From Pachyseris speciosa (taxonomy: Eukaryota; Cnidaria; Anthozoa; Scleractinia; Pachyseridae): a stretch of DNA of 64,000 nucleotides. Below, one piece after another: positions 60,852 to 64,000 of the stretch. Within the stretch, counting starts at the first letter, position 1, and every line of letters begins with the position of its first letter. The stretch spans positions 502,001-566,000 of the forward strand of contig JAEMWC010000215.1 in the NCBI GenBank assembly GCA_016490735.1. The letters run 5' to 3'. The position numbers were made by a program, and so were the translations under genes. The notes beneath the pieces were generated by a model. That model worked only from the letters and a program-made list of their open reading frames with translations, was not told the origin of the DNA and searched no databases.

Positions 60852-61567
60852 CCCATTACATTAACATCAAAATTTTGCTGAACTTTTGCTTTCAACTGAA
60901 TACATCCAAAAGCCATAAGTAATTTGACAAGCTACATGTATATCACACACTCGAAAAAGTGTTTCATAAGGCCAAACACCTCGAAGTCGGTAGAAAAATT
61001 ACTCGCCTGCGTCTCCTTTTTTCTACTTTTTTCTTGGCGTCTAGGAATCTGATAAAACACCCTTCCTCGTTTTTGATAAATTACCTATAACTTGCGATTT
61101 GTAAATTGATAAGACTCTTCTTGAGTTCAGTTAAATAATGTACAGAAATACAGTTTTCTGCCAGTCAGCAGACGCTCTCTGAGGTTATATGTACCTGATT
61201 ATCGGCGTCAATAAGCATTATTATTGTTCCTTGGTTCATGAAGTCATCAACAAAGTTTGATGTCGGCCTTTCTGAAGGCATTCTCTAACAACGTACGTAC
61301 CATAAAAAGATAATAGAAAAATACAATATATACAAAAAAAAAAAGATTTTTTTACTGATGATGTTACTTGTTTAGCTTCAAAAGTTTGATCACATTGTTA
61401 CCCCCCAATTCAATCACGGTAAATTCCCCTCATTTTGTTTCTGAATTTCACTCTACATTTACAAACGCCTGTTACAACATCACGTAACACCATCTCTAAT
61501 ATCGTTCATATAAATAATAAGTACAGAGATTAACGATTTTAAAATATGTCACCTATAAAAACTTAAA

Positions 61568-61696
61568 CTATGTTTTAAATGGCCTTATGAGTTTAATGTC
61601 ACACTTCGGCAGATAATTTTTGTAATAATACAACAGCAAATCCTCCAGAGTCTCAAAATTTTTTCCCTCTGTGGGGTCAAGAGTGTAACCTTTTTT
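61568..61696 (-). CDS. Paralogue last exon: SH2 C-terminal half
   Basis: 129 bp, acceptor TTTTTCTTTTAATAG, phase 0. Encodes KKGYTLDPTEGKNFETLED then LLLYYYKNYLPKCDIKLIRP and FKT. Aligns along its whole length with the last exon of the first gene (GYxLD, F.....LxYYY.N.LP). Confidence 0.9.
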   Translation of the reverse strand, partial: KKGYTLDPTEGKNFETLEDLLLYYYKNYLPKCDIKLIRPFKT

Positions 61697-63585
61697 CTAT
61701 TAAAAGAAAAATAGAAACAAGGAATTTTAGCTTCCATAACAGGCAAGAAATGAAATGGTACTATTGAAAAGAAGCCACGGAAAGAACAAGAGACAAGAAC
61801 CCACCTCCTCATAAAATATCAAGTAATGTCTGACTCGATCTCCAGTCCACACAGCCAAAGCCTACATGGCAACAATGAAAAATTGGTTAATAATCGACAG
61901 CAACTGGTACATTCAGGACCATGGAATTCATTTAAAAGAGAAAGAGTATCTTCTCCCTTCAGGTCATTTCTCAAATAAGACGATCTAAGGACAAGTAGAA
62001 TAGTAAGTGGAATCCATGTCTTCCTACATCTGTGGGCATCGAATTCACAAACGTGGCTCCATTAAAAAGTTTGATTAATTAGTACGTTCTGTGTTCCACG
62101 TGCATTTGATGTTATTCAACTTGACTTTCAGGAACAACTATTTTCCTAATAATAGCAACAACAACAACAATATCAACTAAAGGACTGGGGAAAAAAACAT
62201 CCAATGGTAACTTTGAGGCTTTTTTTTGTTTAGTCAAACTGCATTTCACAAGGGGCATTGGTGCCAGCTTCTTGAATGGACTGTAGAAGGTCATAATATA
62301 CTAGAGAAGAGGAAAATCTGATCAAATTAACAAAGGAAAAGTTAAAAGACTAAATAATTATTTGATTAAAAGCTAAACAGGGGGAAAAGCTAATTTGACA
62401 CAGTTCGACGTTAATGTAACGCCATTATCAAGTCAGAAAATGATGAAATTTATTTATTTTATTTATTTAAGCTATTTATTTTTGCTACATTTCTTAATCA
62501 CCTATTGTTCTTTTAGTATTTATAAGCCCTAAAATTCAATCATTTTTTGACTTGGTAATGGCATTACATTAACGTTGAAACGTCGTCGAATTAGCTAAAT
62601 AATTATTGTTACTCTAAATAATCTTTTTCACTTGACAATAGCCCATTTTACAGTTGCGTGTTCCATGACCTGGCCTCTGAGCGGAAGCGAGGCTGGAGGT
62701 GACCTTGTTTTGATACAAACCTCTCTGTCTTTCTCATACAAACGTGGACTGGTTAGCATAAGAAATGAGAAAAGCAGTGAGGTCTGTATCAAAACAAGGT
62801 CACTGCCAGCCTCGTTTCCATTCATAGGCCAGGTCATTGAACATGCAACTGTAAAATGGACTATTAATGTGTTTGCCTTACCCGCTTTGACTGTGCATTT
62901 TCACTTTTCCGCAAAATATAAACTCCTAGTTTGTTCTCCAGCACCCTAAAAACAAAACAGTAAAACAAACACAAAATGAGTGAATTCCTGTATGCACGCT
63001 AAACAAATAACTGCATAATATTTGCAGACACTTCATTACCTTGTAACCTCTGCTTTATCCATGTCTAACACTGATGCAGCAGAGGAAGAAAGCACATCCT
63101 GCAAGAGTGTGTTTTACATTAGTACAGTTGAACACTTATGGATCTAAACTACATACTTGTCGTAGGTCTTAAGTCCTGCAACTCTTAAGCATTTTCTATC
63201 ATCCCTAGACTTCAAAGCTTCCTCGAATGTCTCAATGGGCTTTTACGTTTAAACCTTAAAACCTTAAAGTAAACTCATGACCAGTGCTTTGTCACAAGAA
63301 TGGGGGAAGGTCTCTCAGAGGTCAAGTGTCAGATGCCAAATGCAGCTTCAAGGCTTCTTTATGAGAGTGGTGAGAGCTTGCGAATGAAAGGAGAGAGTAA
63401 AAGAACAAGGAGGGAATATTTTAACACTTAGATGCTCTTATGTTCACATCCACTGAATACAGTTCACTTGACCTATTATGTGACCAGTCTACCTACAAAT
63501 TTGAAATTATTTTTCGTTTGCCAACAAGTTTTCATAACTCACTTCTCTGTGATGCCGCCGAAAGCTGTTTCCATCAGGAAATCCC
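61568..63585 (-). CDS. Second SH3BP2-like adaptor (paralogue): SH2 end, 5' part unseen
   Basis: Minus-strand exons 63585-63543, 63098-63040, 62945-62882, 61861-61805 and 61696-61568, phases consistent, stop TAG at 61570-61568. They encode a short linker then an SH2 domain: LGVYILRKSE (phosphotyrosine Arg), ALAVWTGDRVRHYLIFYEE and FETLEDLLLYYYKNYLP. Three introns in the SH2 part (after VT, phase 2; after SKR, phase 0; after YEE, phase 0) sit at the same places and phases as in the first gene, so the two are tandem paralogues. The 5' exons, expected to hold a PH domain, would be beyond the right edge. Odd: where the first gene has WFE at the SH2 entry, this one has no Trp. Confidence 0.8.
61805..61861 (-). 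CDS. Paralogue exon: SH2 central strands
   Basis: 57 bp, phase 0 to 0; acceptor TTGCCATGTAG, donor GAGGAG|GTGGGT. Encodes ALAVWTGDRVRHYLIFYEE. The counterpart in the first gene is 72 bp, five codons longer in the loop. Confidence 0.85.
62409..62574. mobile_element. MITE (CGTTAATGTAACGCC termini)
   Basis: ACGTTAATGTAACGCCATTA TCAAGTCA is inverted as TGACTTGGTAATGGCATTAC ATTAACG. AT-rich centre with TTTATTTA repeats. Confidence 0.75.
62640..62863. mobile_element. Foldback MITE, about 75-bp arms
   Basis: GCCCATTTTACAGTTGCGTG...GAGGCTGGAGGTGACCTTG is inverted as CAAGGTCACTGCCAGCCTC...CATGCAACTGTAAAATGGAC. The arms run into intron sequence just below the paralogue exon at 62882. Confidence 0.8.
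62882..62945 (-). CDS. Paralogue exon: SH2 phosphotyrosine-binding strand
   Basis: 64 bp, phase 2 to 0; acceptor TTTTGTTTTTAG, donor AAGCGG|GTAAGG. Encodes VLENKLGVYILRKSENAQS then KR. Arg of ILRKS is the binding residue. Confidence 0.85.
63040..63098 (-). CDS. Paralogue exon: SH2 entry and helix A
   Basis: 59 bp, phase 0 to 2; acceptor CACTCTTGCAG, donor ACAAG|GTAATG. Encodes DVLSSSAASVLDMDKAEVT. MDKAEV fills the helix A slot. No Trp. Confidence 0.75.
63543..63585 (-). CDS. Paralogue exon: linker
   Basis: 43 bp, phase 2 to 0; acceptor ATATTTCTTTCAG, donor AGAGAA|GTGAGT. Encodes GFPDGNSFRRHHRE. Chosen frame is the only one compatible with the next exon. Confidence 0.6.
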
Positions 63586-63689
63586 CTGAAAGAAATATCA
63601 ATACATTAGAAAAACCACAGGGTGAAACCAAAGCGCATCTCAGCTTTATGAAGCTTAATTTCTCTGTATGTACTGTGAAGATAAAGGGT

Positions 63690-64000
63690 GGAAAGCAGGG
63701 AATGAAGCAGCATGAGAAAAGAGGGGGTCAGGAAGTGAATGAGAGGGTGGGTATGAAGAAGAGCAGAGCAGAAGAGAAGGAAGGAGAAAAGGGTTAAGGG
63801 GTGAAGGGGGATGGAGTGAGTGATACAGTCAGGAAAGGAAAGATGGAGGGGAGGAACAGAAATGAGAGAAAACGAAAGGAAGGAAGGAAGGAAGGGAGGA
63901 AAGGAGGGAGAGAGGAGAAGAGGAGGAAGGAAGGAAAGGAGGAAAGGGGAGGAAGGAAGGAAGGAAGGAGGGGAGGAAGGGAGGAGAAGAGGAGGAAGGA
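63690..64000 (+). repeat. Purine-rich (GGAA)n/(GGAG)n tract, runs off the edge
   Basis: Almost pure A/G from about 63690, with regular GGAA tetramers after 63870. On the minus strand it is a polypyrimidine tract. The plus-strand frame across it is an artefact. Confidence 0.85.

Noticed and set aside
61175..61291. Minus-strand coding exon starting MPSERPTSNFVDDFMNQG
   Set aside because: At first it looked like the next SH2 exon, but the true last exon (61696-61568) ends the gene upstream of it, and the peptide matches no SH2 helix.
62220..62292. Minus-strand exon YYDLLQSIQEAGTNAPC
   Set aside because: It resembles an SH2 helix B, but lies between exons that already join in phase, and has no usable donor in that frame.

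Overview
The window is eukaryotic, AT-rich, intron-dense and packed with repeats. The D8C-domain (uromodulin/GP2-like) exons, a metabotropic GABA-B-type receptor, PH-SH2 adaptor genes, Penelope-like and PIF/Harbinger elements, and tRNA-derived SINEs together point to an anthozoan cnidarian, probably a stony coral or close relative. This assignment is inference from gene and repeat families; no species marker was seen. Every coding call below rests on hand-read splice sites, intron phase bookkeeping and family motifs.

Layout. (1) About 0.7-6.0 kb, minus strand: a secreted multi-D8C protein with a signal-peptide exon and three 393-396 bp D8C exons, all in phase 1; its 3' end lies off the left edge. 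(2) 7-19 kb: mobile-element ground with SINEs, foldback MITEs, a head-to-head dimeric Penelope-like element with a 15-bp target duplication inside a tRNA-Leu-like SINE, a LINE 3' end, hammerhead-like cores and a 552-bp transposon with 6-bp duplications. (3) 19.9-37.7 kb (perhaps from 17.56 kb), plus strand: a GABA-B-like receptor of at least 16 coding exons, whose phases join without error into about 807 codons if the proposed first exon is right. Its introns hold SINEs, many MITEs and a decayed PIF/Harbinger element with an intact second ORF. (4) 38.4-53.3 kb, minus strand, convergent with the receptor: an SH3BP2-like adaptor (PH domain, proline-rich linker, C-terminal SH2). Its last intron carries a roughly 6.2 kb minisatellite of about 53-bp units, apparently grown from the inverted termini of a transposon; another intron holds about 640 bp of (TTG)n. 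(5) 51.5-61 kb: a TTAA-flanked transposon, a 2-kb transposon with 6-bp duplications, a two-copy 0.2-kb tandem duplication and more MITEs. (6) 61.6-63.6 kb, minus strand: the SH2 end of a second, paralogous adaptor gene with intron positions and phases identical to the first. (7) The right edge is GGAA-rich purine repeat.

How the genes relate. The receptor would sense an extracellular amino-acid ligand and couple to G proteins at the plasma membrane. The two adaptors would act under tyrosine-kinase receptors in the cytoplasm. The D8C protein is secreted. No shared pathway is implied. The most unusual items are the terminus-derived minisatellite, the hammerhead-like cores of two sequence types, the two transposon families with 6-bp duplications, the tandem SH2 adaptor pair, a one-base frameshift in an otherwise good adaptor exon, and possible alternative C-terminal tails for the receptor.
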